From Vagococcus martis (GTDB lineage: Bacteria > Bacillota > Bacilli > Lactobacillales > Vagococcaceae): DNA of 64,000 nucleotides. Made by a program: the position numbers and the translations under genes. The first letter of the stretch is position 1, and each line of letters begins with the position of its first letter. Shown here piece by piece: positions 32,539 to 41,499 of the stretch. The notes under the pieces were generated by a model. That model did not search any database. It was not told where the DNA came from and saw only the letters and a program-made list of their open reading frames with translations. The stretch is from NCBI RefSeq assembly GCF_002026305.1, contig NZ_MVAB01000001.1, positions 868,001 to 932,000 of the forward strand, read 5' to 3'.

Positions 32539-33894
32539 TTACAGAGCATCAAAATCGAAATCTTCAAAGTTAATGTCATCTTCTAATTCTTCCGCATAAT
32601 TTTTTTCTTCCTCAAGGTATTGGCGGTCCATCATTTTAACAAATGGATAATAAATGACCATGCCTAGGAATAATAGTAAAACTTGTAATACTGCTCCTTG
32701 CCAACCACTTACTAAGAAACCTGAAAACACTATTGGTGTTGTCCAAGGTAATTGAATGCCATTAGTAAAAGGAACTAATCCCCAGCTCATCGCAAAGTAA
32801 GCAATAATTATATTAATTGTTGGAACTAACACAAATGGAACCAAAATAATAGGATTTAATACAATAGGTAAACCAAAAATAATCGGCTCATTAATTCCAA
32901 AGAAACTTGGAACTATTGATAATTGTGATAATTTTTTGATACGTTGACTCTTACAAAATAAAACCATGACAATAACTAGAGATAATGTGGATCCAGCTCC
33001 ACCAAATGTCGCAAACATATCTTGAAATTGTCCTGTGATAATATTTGGAATTTCCGTATGTGCCTTATAAGCTTCTAAATTTTCCATTGATAACGCTCTT
33101 AATACTGGGTTAAAAACCGCTCCAACTACGCTACTTCCATTAATTCCAAAGAACCAAAAGAAATGTAAGAAAATATACGCAACTATCATTGCACCTAGTG
33201 TGTTTCCTAAAGATAATAATGGCATTTGTAATAGATTAAAAATGATATCTTGTAAGCTCCCATAAGATGTTAACGTTACCAACCAATCAATGACAAAAAA
33301 CACAAAAATAATCACAAAGCTTGGTATCAATGCTTCAAAGGATTTAGACACGGTTGGTGGTACACTATCTGGCATTTTAATTTTCCAACCTTTTCTAACG
33401 ACCCAAACAAATAATCTAGTTGCAACTAATGCTGTAATCATTCCTAAGAATAAACCACTGGAACCCATCCATTTTAGCGGTAAACTAGTAACTTCATAAA
33501 CAGTTTCTGTGTTTTCAGGAGTAAAAAATGTGGTATAAGGCGTCACGATAAAGAATGCTACTAACGAAATAATTGCCGCTTGCATCGCATCCTCATCAAA
33601 CTGTCTAGCTAAACTATACGCAATCCCCGCTACTGCTAAAATAGTCATAATATCAAAACTAGCACTAGCAGGGACCATCATATGACTCGCCCATTCTTTC
33701 CCTAGTAGCGCACTCATCCATGTATCCCATTGATTCAGTGGAAAATTAGCAATTAATAAAAAGAACGACCCTACAATTAATACAGGAGTAGATAATAAAA
33801 AACCATCTCGTATAGCAATTAAATATTTATTCTCACCAATTTTTTTTGCCATTGGTGACAATACTCTCTCTAGACTATTTAGAAACTTTTTCAT
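32539..33894 (-). CDS. PTS lactose/cellobiose-type IIC permease
   Basis: A 451-residue PTS sugar-translocating subunit of the CelB/ChbC family with about ten transmembrane helices. Family landmarks are RDGFLLSTPVLIVGSFFLL (about residues 27-45), HFFWFFGINGSSVVG with the sugar-site region, FATFGGAGSTLSL, and PSFFGINEPIIFGLPIVLNP. The start at 33894 follows AGGTGA. The family carries cellobiose, chitobiose, lactose and related beta-glycosides; here the glycosylasparaginase neighbour suggests an N-acetylglucosamine-linked substrate. IIA and IIB flank it, so the enzyme II is complete. Confidence 0.9.
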   Translation of the reverse strand: MKKFLNSLERVLSPMAKKIGENKYLIAIRDGFLLSTPVLIVGSFFLLIANFPLNQWDTWMSALLGKEWASHMMVPASASFDIMTILAVAGIAYSLARQFDEDAMQAAIISLVAFFIVTPYTTFFTPENTETVYEVTSLPLKWMGSSGLFLGMITALVATRLFVWVVRKGWKIKMPDSVPPTVSKSFEALIPSFVIIFVFFVIDWLVTLTSYGSLQDIIFNLLQMPLLSLGNTLGAMIVAYIFLHFFWFFGINGSSVVGAVFNPVLRALSMENLEAYKAHTEIPNIITGQFQDMFATFGGAGSTLSLVIVMVLFCKSQRIKKLSQLSIVPSFFGINEPIIFGLPIVLNPIILVPFVLVPTINIIIAYFAMSWGLVPFTNGIQLPWTTPIVFSGFLVSGWQGAVLQVLLLFLGMVIYYPFVKMMDRQYLEEEKNYAEELEDDINFEDFDFDAL

Positions 33895-33903
33895 CCCTCT
33901 CAC

Positions 33904-34236
33904 CTATTTCTTTTTATTATTTTTTGCTAATTTTAACGCTTCTTTTAAAGCTTTTTCTCCGTCCATTGCTCCATATATCTCTGAATCAATGACCATAACC
34001 GGAATACCTTGTGGCTCATATTCTTCTTTTGTTTTATTAAATAAAAAACGTACTTGTGGTCCTAAAAGAACTGCAATTGGTCTTTCTTTTTCAACAATTT
34101 CTTTAATTCTAGCAACTGGATAAGCTGTAATATCTAAAGGTAGGTTATGCTTTTTCACTACTTCCATCATTTTATTAACCATAATACTAGTAGACATCCC
34201 TGCATCACAAAATAAATATATTTTTTTTGTACTCAT
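33904..34236 (-). CDS. PTS lactose/cellobiose-type IIB component
   Basis: A 110-residue IIB protein that transfers phosphate to the incoming sugar. The phosphorylated Cys is in FCDAGMSTSIM (about residue 10), equivalent to the CSAGMST loop of cellobiose IIB, with an Asp in place of the usual Ser. Full length for the family. It follows the asparaginase gene by 15 bases and precedes IIC with only a few bases between, inside the same operon. Confidence 0.9.
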   Translation of the reverse strand: MSTKKIYLFCDAGMSTSIMVNKMMEVVKKHNLPLDITAYPVARIKEIVEKERPIAVLLGPQVRFLFNKTKEEYEPQGIPVMVIDSEIYGAMDGEKALKEALKLAKNNKKK

Positions 34237-34251
34237 TGTTTATTCTCCATT

Positions 34252-35205
34252 CTATTTTATTGGCGCCTTAATTCTGTTTTCATATGCATCTAGCCATTCT
34301 TGTGTAATTGGCTCGATCATTGTTGTATGGTTTTCACCCATATTTGCTATGTAGATAGCTGCTTTGTTTTGATCATTTCCAACTGAAAAGGTAAACTCCA
34401 CATTAGTAGCAACTCCCCAATCGCCTTTATTATTCATTGCAACTAAAGACATCGCTCCACATTTTCCGTATTTTTTGGTTAATTTATCATGAAATGAATA
34501 CACTGCTTCATCACATGCTTCTTGTGGTGTCATTCCTCCCTCCATTTTACGAACAATTTCGTATGAAAGAATTCCTTTCATTAAATCTTCACCTAATCCT
34601 GTTGCAGCAGCTCCACCAATATCACTGTCCACGTAAAATCCAGAACCTGATAATGGAGAGTCTCCAACGCGTCCAGGTTTTTTCATAAAAAGGCCAGAGC
34701 TTGATGTACCAGCACTCATACTCCCTGTTTTGTCGAGACTGATTGCCCCAATCGTATCATGACCATCATAGGGACTAAGCGAGTGTTTCGCCATATCATC
34801 TAAGCGTTTTTCCCATAGTTTTCTCGCCCGTTCGGTCAACATATTTTTTCGTTCAAATCCATTTGTCATGGCGTACTTTGTTGCACCTTGACCAACTAAG
34901 AAGCTATTAAATTTTTCATGACTTAACTTTCTCGCCACAGAAATTGGATGACACACATCTGTAATCCCTGCCACTGCTCCAATTTGGAACGTATCGCCAT
35001 CCATAAAGGCGGCATCCATTTCCAGAATCCCTTCAATATTTGGTAAACCACCATAACCAACAGACTTGTAATAAGGATAGTCCTCGACATGTTTAATAAT
35101 CATTTCAATGGCATCATTAGATGTTCCATTATTCTTTAATAGCTCTAAGGAATCTTCAATGCCTTCGTGTGACATCCGCCAAGTCGCTATGCTACCAAAT
35201 TTCAT
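34252..35205 (-). CDS. N4-(beta-N-acetylglucosaminyl)-L-asparaginase (glycosylasparaginase)
   Basis: A 317-residue Ntn-hydrolase of the glycosylasparaginase family, which splits GlcNAc-Asn into aspartate and 1-amino-GlcNAc. The self-cleavage site and nucleophile Thr lie in GHDTIGAI (Thr about 152). Substrate-binding residues are visible in GRVGDSPLSGSGFYVD and AAATGLGEDLMKG, equivalent to the bacterial and human enzymes. No signal peptide is visible, so it acts in the cytoplasm. It is the first gene after a regulated promoter, followed by PTS IIB, IIC and IIA. I infer that the PTS brings in the glycosyl-asparagine or a related compound that this enzyme cleaves. Confidence 0.87.
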   Translation of the reverse strand: MKFGSIATWRMSHEGIEDSLELLKNNGTSNDAIEMIIKHVEDYPYYKSVGYGGLPNIEGILEMDAAFMDGDTFQIGAVAGITDVCHPISVARKLSHEKFNSFLVGQGATKYAMTNGFERKNMLTERARKLWEKRLDDMAKHSLSPYDGHDTIGAISLDKTGSMSAGTSSSGLFMKKPGRVGDSPLSGSGFYVDSDIGGAAATGLGEDLMKGILSYEIVRKMEGGMTPQEACDEAVYSFHDKLTKKYGKCGAMSLVAMNNKGDWGVATNVEFTFSVGNDQNKAAIYIANMGENHTTMIEPITQEWLDAYENRIKAPIK

Positions 35206-35225
35206 TTAATCACCTCTTTATAATA

Positions 35226-35239
35226 TTATAACGCTTTCA
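35226..35239 (-). promoter_or_regulatory. Candidate cre site (CcpA)
   Basis: Minus-strand TGAAAGCGTTATAA matches the 14-base cre consensus at 13 positions and lies immediately downstream of, and touching, the -10 element of the asparaginase-PTS operon, a repressing position. Confidence 0.65.
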
Positions 35240-35268
35240 TTATACAATAGTATATACCATAATGTCTA
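35239..35268 (-). promoter_or_regulatory. Promoter of the glycosylasparaginase-PTS operon with GntR-type operator
   Basis: Minus-strand -35 TAGACA (35268-35263), 18-nt spacer, -10 TATAAT (35244-35239). The spacer holds GGTATATACTAT (35258-35247), which repeats the core of the palindrome TTTAGTATATACTAAA found upstream of gntR. Binding there would block RNA polymerase directly. Confidence 0.68.
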
Positions 35269-35288
35269 TACTGATTACGACGTTATTT

Positions 35289-36590
35289 TTAATCACATGC
35301 TAAAGATAAAATTGCTTCCATATATATTTCCATGTTCAATAATAAATCTTTCTCATCCATATATTCATCACTATTATGAGCTATCCCTTTTTGACCTGGA
35401 AGTGAAGGCCCAAAAGCAACAGTATTCGGGAAAAAACGTGCATATGTTGCACCAGTTGTTGTCACTGGAGTACCGTCTAAACCGGTTATTTTTTCATAGA
35501 CCTCACTTAATTTTTTTACATTTGTATCATCTTTTGGGAAACTTGTACTCTTTAATTGTCGAATAATGTTAATTTCACTTTCTTTAGGCACAACTTTATG
35601 CAATTGTTCTGTTACCTCTTCTTCTTTCGTTGAAACTGGATATCGAATAGCTATGCTCAACTGAATCGTATTTTGCTCAACCTTCAATTCATAGGGGGTT
35701 AAAATTAATTTCCCACTATCCTCGTCCTCAAAATCTAAACCAATCCCTTCACCATAATGTTTCTTTGAAAAACTCTCTTCGACCCATGAAAAATAACGGC
35801 GCAATTGATCTGACATTTCTTTGTTACTAGACAGTTTTGTAGCTAGTATTGTAATGGCATTTTCACCTAATTCTGGTGCATTTGATGGCGAACGTTTACC
35901 TAAAACGTGATATGACTCTTCTTGAAATATTGCTGTTAATTCATCCGGCACATGCGCACTAGACTGATCTCCCTGAATCGTTAAATGTTGTAGTTCATTT
36001 GCATCAAAATGCGTAGAGATAGTATAATTTACAATTCCTCTTTCTCCATAAACAACTGGGTATTTACAATCTGGTGTAAATGCAAAGATAGGAGCTATTT
36101 CTTCTGCTAAATACAAAGGCAAGTCTGAACTGCCACTTTCCTCATCTGTTCCAAAAATTATTCTAATGGGTGTGATTGGCTTAATCCCCATATCTTTCAA
36201 TAATTTCAATCCAAACAAACATGACATAATCGGTCCCTTATTATCTAAGACTCCTCTTCCATAGAACTTTTCATCTTTTTTACTCAATTTAAACGGTGGA
36301 AATGACCATCCATCACCTGCTGGAACAACATCTAGATGTCCCACTATCCCAATATAATCATCACCTTCTCCAAATTGAGCATAGCCTACAGCATCATTCA
36401 CAATATTTGTTTTAAAGCCATAGTCTGAAGCTATCTTCATCACTTGTTCCAACGCTTGTTTTGGACCTATTCCAAAAGGGGCATTATCCAAAGGGGCTCC
36501 CTTTACACTCTCAATTTGCATCACTTTATCTAAATCTTTATAAAATTCTTCTTTATTTTTCTCTATTAAATGTTTTATATTTACTGTCAT
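35289..36590 (-). CDS. M20-family metallopeptidase (Sapep/PepV-like dipeptidase)
   Basis: A 433-residue M20 peptidase of the Sapep/PepV type, cytoplasmic zinc or manganese dipeptidases. Metal-binding motifs are GIVGHLDVVPAGDGW (first His/Asp), GRGVLDNKGP (bridging Asp), FGTDEESGSSD (catalytic and ligand Glu), FTPDCKYPV and the C-terminal IAHNSDEYM. A lid domain occupies about 190-330. It follows gntR by 11 bases in the same transcript and precedes the asparaginase promoter. In this setting it may trim glycopeptides or dipeptides, an inference from position. Confidence 0.87.
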   Translation of the reverse strand: MTVNIKHLIEKNKEEFYKDLDKVMQIESVKGAPLDNAPFGIGPKQALEQVMKIASDYGFKTNIVNDAVGYAQFGEGDDYIGIVGHLDVVPAGDGWSFPPFKLSKKDEKFYGRGVLDNKGPIMSCLFGLKLLKDMGIKPITPIRIIFGTDEESGSSDLPLYLAEEIAPIFAFTPDCKYPVVYGERGIVNYTISTHFDANELQHLTIQGDQSSAHVPDELTAIFQEESYHVLGKRSPSNAPELGENAITILATKLSSNKEMSDQLRRYFSWVEESFSKKHYGEGIGLDFEDEDSGKLILTPYELKVEQNTIQLSIAIRYPVSTKEEEVTEQLHKVVPKESEINIIRQLKSTSFPKDDTNVKKLSEVYEKITGLDGTPVTTTGATYARFFPNTVAFGPSLPGQKGIAHNSDEYMDEKDLLLNMEIYMEAILSLACD

Positions 36591-36601
36591 CGGTCTTCTC
36601 C

Positions 36602-37333
36602 TTAATTATGTCCTCTTACTAAAGTATTTTTGAAAGTATATCTATCCGCTCTATAATATGAAATATCGTATAATATCGGAGTCGCATTAATAGCAAACGT
36701 TATTGAATTTACTAAAAGTAATGGATCTCCCACTGGAACATTTAACAACTCGGACATCTCTTCATTAACCAAAATCGCTTCTACTTCTTGATGAGAATAG
36801 GCAATTTCTACTTTCGATTCAATCCATTTAAACAATGATTGATTAAAGTCTTCTTTTGATAACCCATCTACATATTTTTCACTTAAATAAATTTTTTCAA
36901 CCGTCATCGGTTCATTATCTAAGCTTCTACATCTTACTAATTCATACACTGTATCAGATTCGCTTAACTCCAATTGAGTCATTATTTTATCATCTAACTG
37001 TTTAAGTTTTTCAAAAGAAATAACTTTAGTATCACTCGTTTTTCCATACGCTTTTGCAGCTTCAGTAAATCCTTGCAATCCATCACGACCACTTTGGATT
37101 TTTTGTTGTGACATGACATAGCTACCTTTACCACGTTTTTTTACGATAATATTTTTTTTAATCAACAAATCGATCGCTTTTCGAATTGTTAATCTACTAC
37201 ACTCAAATTCTGTTGATAAATCATACTCAGATGGCAATTTTTGAGAGCTTACATAGATACCTTCTTTAATCCGTCTTTCTATTTCTTGTGCAACACTCAC
37301 ATATACTGTCTCCGTATTTTTTTTCTCTTTCAT
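36602..37333 (-). CDS. GntR/HutC-subfamily transcriptional regulator
   Basis: A 243-residue regulator: an N-terminal winged helix (VAQEIERRIKEGIYVSSQKLPSEYDLSTEF ... SRLTIRKAIDLLIKKNIIVKKRGKGSYV, about residues 12-75) and a C-terminal UTRA ligand domain with ELVRCRSLDNEPMTVEKIYLS and YSHQEVEAI. UTRA regulators usually sense a phosphosugar imported by the linked PTS. GGAG lies ten bases before the ATG at 37333; the open frame continues three codons further without support. It heads the gntR-M20 unit; matching palindromes at 37618 and 35247 are its probable operators. Confidence 0.88.
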   Translation of the reverse strand: MKEKKNTETVYVSVAQEIERRIKEGIYVSSQKLPSEYDLSTEFECSRLTIRKAIDLLIKKNIIVKKRGKGSYVMSQQKIQSGRDGLQGFTEAAKAYGKTSDTKVISFEKLKQLDDKIMTQLELSESDTVYELVRCRSLDNEPMTVEKIYLSEKYVDGLSKEDFNQSLFKWIESKVEIAYSHQEVEAILVNEEMSELLNVPVGDPLLLVNSITFAINATPILYDISYYRADRYTFKNTLVRGHN

Positions 37334-37384
37334 AACAATCAAACTCCTACTTTTTTATTTTTCCATTATTTATTGATTTACTGA

Positions 37385-37585
37385 TAAACGAAGAAATTGG
37401 CTTTTGGCTGCTTATGGAATTGAGGCAGTTTCTTAATTAGCTAAAGAGACTCTAACAGGCTATTATTCATCACTACCAATATCATTTACTTTAATTTTTT
37501 ACATTTTATTAAGCTACTTAATACATTAGCAATTGTCTATTTAACACACAAATATGTTAAACAACTTTACTTTTCGGTTTAACTA
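37385..37585 (+). pseudogene. Trace of a decayed membrane-protein gene
   Basis: The 0.45-kb gap contains plus-strand pieces that read as protein: RRNWLLAAYGIEAVS then a stop, KETLTGYYSSLPISFTLIFYILLS, and after a frameshift LLNTLAIVYLTHKYVKQLYFSV then a stop. The hydrophobic pattern suggests the end of a small integral membrane protein. I cannot name the family. Multiple lesions rule out an intact gene. Confidence 0.35.
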
Positions 37586-37617
37586 GGTGTAACCTATACA
37601 ATCATCTTTCATTACTT

Positions 37618-37633
37618 TTTAGTATATACTAAA
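37618..37633. promoter_or_regulatory. Palindromic operator TTTAGTATATACTAAA
   Basis: A perfect 16-bp palindrome, with a partial copy (ATATACTATTTTT) just downstream at about 37637-37650. Its core recurs inside the asparaginase-PTS promoter, which marks it as the likely GntR site. It lies 285 bases upstream of gntR. Confidence 0.6.
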
Positions 37634-37784
37634 CAAAATATACTATTTTTAAGAACGTTTTACAAATGATGTTAAGAAAAATAAAAACACCTCTGTTAGA
37701 TTCGTATAAAAACGACATAATCAGAGGTGTTTGAGGATGTTAATCATACCTTACCAAATATAAATAATTAATAACTTAATGTTT

Positions 37785-39977
37785 CTAGTCTTGGTATGTT
37801 TGATCTAATATTTCTTTAGTCTTTAAATATTTTTCTTCCAGTGAATTATAATCATCTACATCCTTTTCATCAAGTTTCTTGTTTTGTATATTTACATCAT
37901 CTAGGTCTGTGTTAGATAGCGTATCGAGTTTGGGCAGAAGTGGATTAGATTCTTTATCCCCTATAAACACTTCATTTCCAAACTTAAATGATTTTGCTTC
38001 TCTGCCACTCATCATGACCTTAAAGGCACTATTCATTAAGTATACTCTCCCTTGATTTGCTGTTTCGTGTGGAAAGGTCGTTGGTGCATACGTTGCATCA
38101 ACATAAGTTGGGCTACCTAACCAAGTAGCAATAGAAATCTCAGGCGAAGCCATTACAAGAAGTGAATCTGGTGACTTATTTTGACTATTTGGTACAGAGC
38201 TCTCAAAATTACTTGATCCTGACTTCATGACATAGGTATCTTGACTAAAACCTGTGTATTTAGGTCCTGCATAAGGTTCTGAGCCGTTTGCTCCAGTGGC
38301 TTCTTTTAACATATTCACCACGGTTTTTGCCGTACTGGAACTCATCGTTCGTTTGCTTTCAGCATCAGAAAGATTAATTTTGACAGAGTCTGTTTCAATA
38401 CTTTCAATAGTTGTTGGTTCAACTCGAACCCCATCGTTACCAAATACACTAAATGCTGAAGATAGTGCCAAAACATTTGTAGGGTAATTAATTGCTTGCT
38501 CAGCTGTGTAATTTGAGCCTTTTGGGTTATATGATGCTAGGCCGAGTGGTTCCATCATAGTATTTTTTTGCTGATCATTGGTCATCTGAAATGCCTCAAC
38601 AGCAGCTGTATTTAGCGACAGCCCTAAGGCAAATGATGCACTAACTTTACCAAAATTCTGATTGCCATAATTATTAACTTTCCAATCTCCTACTGTAAAA
38701 GAACTTCCATTTTGAATCGTATTTGGTGTCAATCCTGCATACTCAACAGCTGTAGCATAATCAAGAAGTGGTTTTATTGTAGAGCCTGAAGATCGTGTTG
38801 CTGTATATGGAATCATCGGATTATCTGAATTAGTTGCAAGACCTATAATATGTCCTGTTTTCGTATCTACAACGGAAATAGCAGTCAAACTTTCTTTATG
38901 TTCAATATATCCATTAGGTAATCGGTCGTCCTGAGGATAAGTCCCTTCTACTATGCTATGTAACTCTTTTAATTGATTACTATCTGCATAAGTTTTAACC
39001 GTAATCGTGGTATTTTGCGGTAAATTTAAGCTACTCAATTCATCTTTCACTTTTGCAACATAAGGTTGGTATTCCTTTGGTGTCCCTTGCTGCTTATATC
39101 TTTTTAATGCAAACTCTTCCTTTTCACTTTGGACTAGTTCGACGGTTTGTTTATATATTTTATCACCAATCAGCTCATTTTCTTTCATAATTGCTAATAC
39201 AGTAAGCGTCCGTTGCTTACCACTTTTTTCAAAGTCTTGAACATAAACTGATGGTGATTGACCTAACCCAGCCATGTAAGCAATCTGAGCTACCTGTTTG
39301 GGGTCATTTGTATCCATATCTGACATATCATTATCAAACAACTCAATTGAGGCTGCTCTAACTCCTACAGTATTGGGTGTTAGACGTAGTTCATTTAGAT
39401 AAGCTTTTAAAATATCATCACGATTATATTTTTGTGATAGCTTTCTAGCATCAATTAATTGAATAATCTTATCTGACAATGTATTTTTATTGTTTGTTCC
39501 AAAAACCATAATCTTAACCAACTGCTGCTCAATTGTTGAGGCACCTCTTGTAACAACTTTTTGACCTAGTTTTTTTCTGACTTGCGACACTACTGCCCCC
39601 ATTGTATCTTTAATGGAGAAACCATTTGTTTTTCTCGTATAAAAAGACGCATCCTCTACAGCAAGAAGTGTGTCTATATATAATTTATCGACATTCCATG
39701 TTGGCTGATATTTAACGGGATCAAATTTAACGACGACATTGTTTTTATCTAACGGTTCATCATTTTTATCTAAAATAATGAAAGACTGTGTGATCTTCTC
39801 ATCAATGTTTTGAATTTCAAGTAAGGAGCTGTAAGGACTGTAACGTTTACTTATTATATAAGCTCCTATCGACATAGATAGTATTACAATCGTAGCAATC
39901 ATACCGAGAATAATGGCTGTTAAGTGACGACGGTTAAGAAATCTAGAGCGTTTCTTTTTATTGTTTTTTGAAAACAT
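37785..39977 (-). CDS. Class A penicillin-binding protein with degenerate glycosyltransferase motifs
   Basis: A 730-residue bitopic PBP: cytoplasmic Lys/Arg-rich tail, helix at about 20-42, a GT51-like domain (about 75-265) and a transpeptidase domain (about 350-650). The transpeptidase triad is normal: SGSTIKP (SxxK), SLN and KSG. The GT51 domain keeps VEDASFY and GASTIEQQLVK but lacks the His of the EDxxFxxHxG motif, has K-I rather than K-N after QQ, and has Gln (DKIIQL) where RKxxE carries the second catalytic Glu. It may therefore have weak or no polymerase activity. The PASTA-protein gene lies 54 bases upstream on the same strand. Confidence 0.85.
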   Translation of the reverse strand: MFSKNNKKKRSRFLNRRHLTAIILGMIATIVILSMSIGAYIISKRYSPYSSLLEIQNIDEKITQSFIILDKNDEPLDKNNVVVKFDPVKYQPTWNVDKLYIDTLLAVEDASFYTRKTNGFSIKDTMGAVVSQVRKKLGQKVVTRGASTIEQQLVKIMVFGTNNKNTLSDKIIQLIDARKLSQKYNRDDILKAYLNELRLTPNTVGVRAASIELFDNDMSDMDTNDPKQVAQIAYMAGLGQSPSVYVQDFEKSGKQRTLTVLAIMKENELIGDKIYKQTVELVQSEKEEFALKRYKQQGTPKEYQPYVAKVKDELSSLNLPQNTTITVKTYADSNQLKELHSIVEGTYPQDDRLPNGYIEHKESLTAISVVDTKTGHIIGLATNSDNPMIPYTATRSSGSTIKPLLDYATAVEYAGLTPNTIQNGSSFTVGDWKVNNYGNQNFGKVSASFALGLSLNTAAVEAFQMTNDQQKNTMMEPLGLASYNPKGSNYTAEQAINYPTNVLALSSAFSVFGNDGVRVEPTTIESIETDSVKINLSDAESKRTMSSSTAKTVVNMLKEATGANGSEPYAGPKYTGFSQDTYVMKSGSSNFESSVPNSQNKSPDSLLVMASPEISIATWLGSPTYVDATYAPTTFPHETANQGRVYLMNSAFKVMMSGREAKSFKFGNEVFIGDKESNPLLPKLDTLSNTDLDDVNIQNKKLDEKDVDDYNSLEEKYLKTKEILDQTYQD

Positions 39978-40030
39978 CGATAACCTCCTCTCCTTATTTG
40001 TTCAATCTAGTATTCTTAAAATAAAAAATT

Positions 40031-41275
40031 TTAATCATCCGAACTTGTTGTTTCTTCTGTGCTTGATGAAGTCGTCTCACTTGTTGTTGAAGAATTAGAG
40101 TTAGACGTAGATGAGCTACTTGATTCTGAAGATTGCGTTCTTTTTTCAACTGGTTGATTTTCAACCACTATTGTAACAGTAGAGCCTTTAACGATATATT
40201 TATAACTTTGAGATGAAGGATCCTGTTTTAAAATGAGATCTTTTTCATTCCTATCCCAACTCTCCGTACCGCGGATGTTCTCAGGAACTGATTCTCCACT
40301 TTTATACATCGTATTTGTATACCCTTGTATACTCAAATTTAAATCCAATTGATTTATCTCTTCTTTAGCTTCTTTAACAGTCATGCCAACTATATCCGGC
40401 ATATTCACTGACCGTTTAATTAATCGTTCATTAGTTTCTAAATCAGATTGAAGTTCGCTATACTTTTTTTTAAACTCTTCTACCATAGTTTTTGACTGAA
40501 TATAGCTATTTGTTCTATCTATATAATCACCTAGCTCCATACCAAACTTAGTATTTGGTTCAGGAATAGTTTCTATGAGACTGGCATAGGAAAAAACTTG
40601 ATCTGTTATTTTATTTGCTTCAATTATATTATCATTTATATCATCCAATAAGCTAACAGATTTTTTAAAGCTCTGTTCATTTGTAACTGTCAACATGCCT
40701 TCTTGATTATATATTTTATGCAATAAGTCAAGCAAATCTTGTGCCTCTTTGCTCATTTTTTCAGAGTCTGCAATCGTTGCGTTTTGAAAAACAGCCATTA
40801 ATTCATTATACTTTTTAGGTAATATGCTTTTATAGTACAACACATATAATTCTTCAATATCTATATCTTCTACAATATCAATACGTCTCTTTATGTCCGA
40901 CATAGCATTATCAATATCTGAAACGTCCGTGTTACCTTCCATTACTTCTAATAATAACTCTTTATTTTTAGCTAATTTCTTAACCTTTTCATCATTTGCT
41001 TCATACAACCAAGACTCAAAGGCATCATTTTTTAAAGATCTTATTAGCCTAGTATCTGTTTCTTCAATCCTAGTTAGACGATATATTTCTTCTTGTGTTA
41101 TATTTTGTGCTTCAGGAATATCGTTAATATAATGATATGCTTTAAAAAATAAATAAGCACTGACTAAACTGACCATTACAAAAAATGAATAAAAAAACAT
41201 TTTCCAAGATTTACTTATTTTTCTATATTTTTTATTTTTGGTTTTTGATAACCTCACACGTTTTTTCTTTTTCAT
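40031..41275 (-). CDS. Bitopic membrane protein with coiled-coil ectodomain, PASTA-like domain and Ser/Thr tail
   Basis: A 414-residue protein: about 25 basic cytoplasmic residues, one transmembrane helix (about 26-46), a long helical extracellular region (50-295), a PASTA-like domain (PDIVGMTVKEAKEEINQLDL ... KGSTVTIVVENQ, about 300-380) and a Ser/Thr/Glu tail. PASTA domains occur on PBPs and PrkC-type kinases and bind peptidoglycan or beta-lactams; this protein has neither catalytic domain. GAGG precedes the ATG at 41275; the frame begins five codons earlier without a site. A TATAAT on the minus strand at about 41338 may be its promoter. It is followed by the class A PBP gene, suggesting a partner role. 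Confidence 0.75.
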   Translation of the reverse strand: MKKKKRVRLSKTKNKKYRKISKSWKMFFYSFFVMVSLVSAYLFFKAYHYINDIPEAQNITQEEIYRLTRIEETDTRLIRSLKNDAFESWLYEANDEKVKKLAKNKELLLEVMEGNTDVSDIDNAMSDIKRRIDIVEDIDIEELYVLYYKSILPKKYNELMAVFQNATIADSEKMSKEAQDLLDLLHKIYNQEGMLTVTNEQSFKKSVSLLDDINDNIIEANKITDQVFSYASLIETIPEPNTKFGMELGDYIDRTNSYIQSKTMVEEFKKKYSELQSDLETNERLIKRSVNMPDIVGMTVKEAKEEINQLDLNLSIQGYTNTMYKSGESVPENIRGTESWDRNEKDLILKQDPSSQSYKYIVKGSTVTIVVENQPVEKRTQSSESSSSSTSNSNSSTTSETTSSSTEETTSSDD

Positions 41276-41499
41276 TTCATATAACCTCATGTGTTTCTTA
41301 TTATTAATATAGTTAGGTGATTTTTAATAAATCTATATTTTATTATACACTAAAAAGAATAAAAAAGTTCTAAGATAAAGTTTTCAATTGTCTGTATGGA
41401 AAACGATTCTTTATCCCATAATGTTGATATTATCTAACAAACATCTCTTTTCCTCCTTCTAAAAAAAACCTCTTAAAAAACTGCTGAACACAATTCCCT

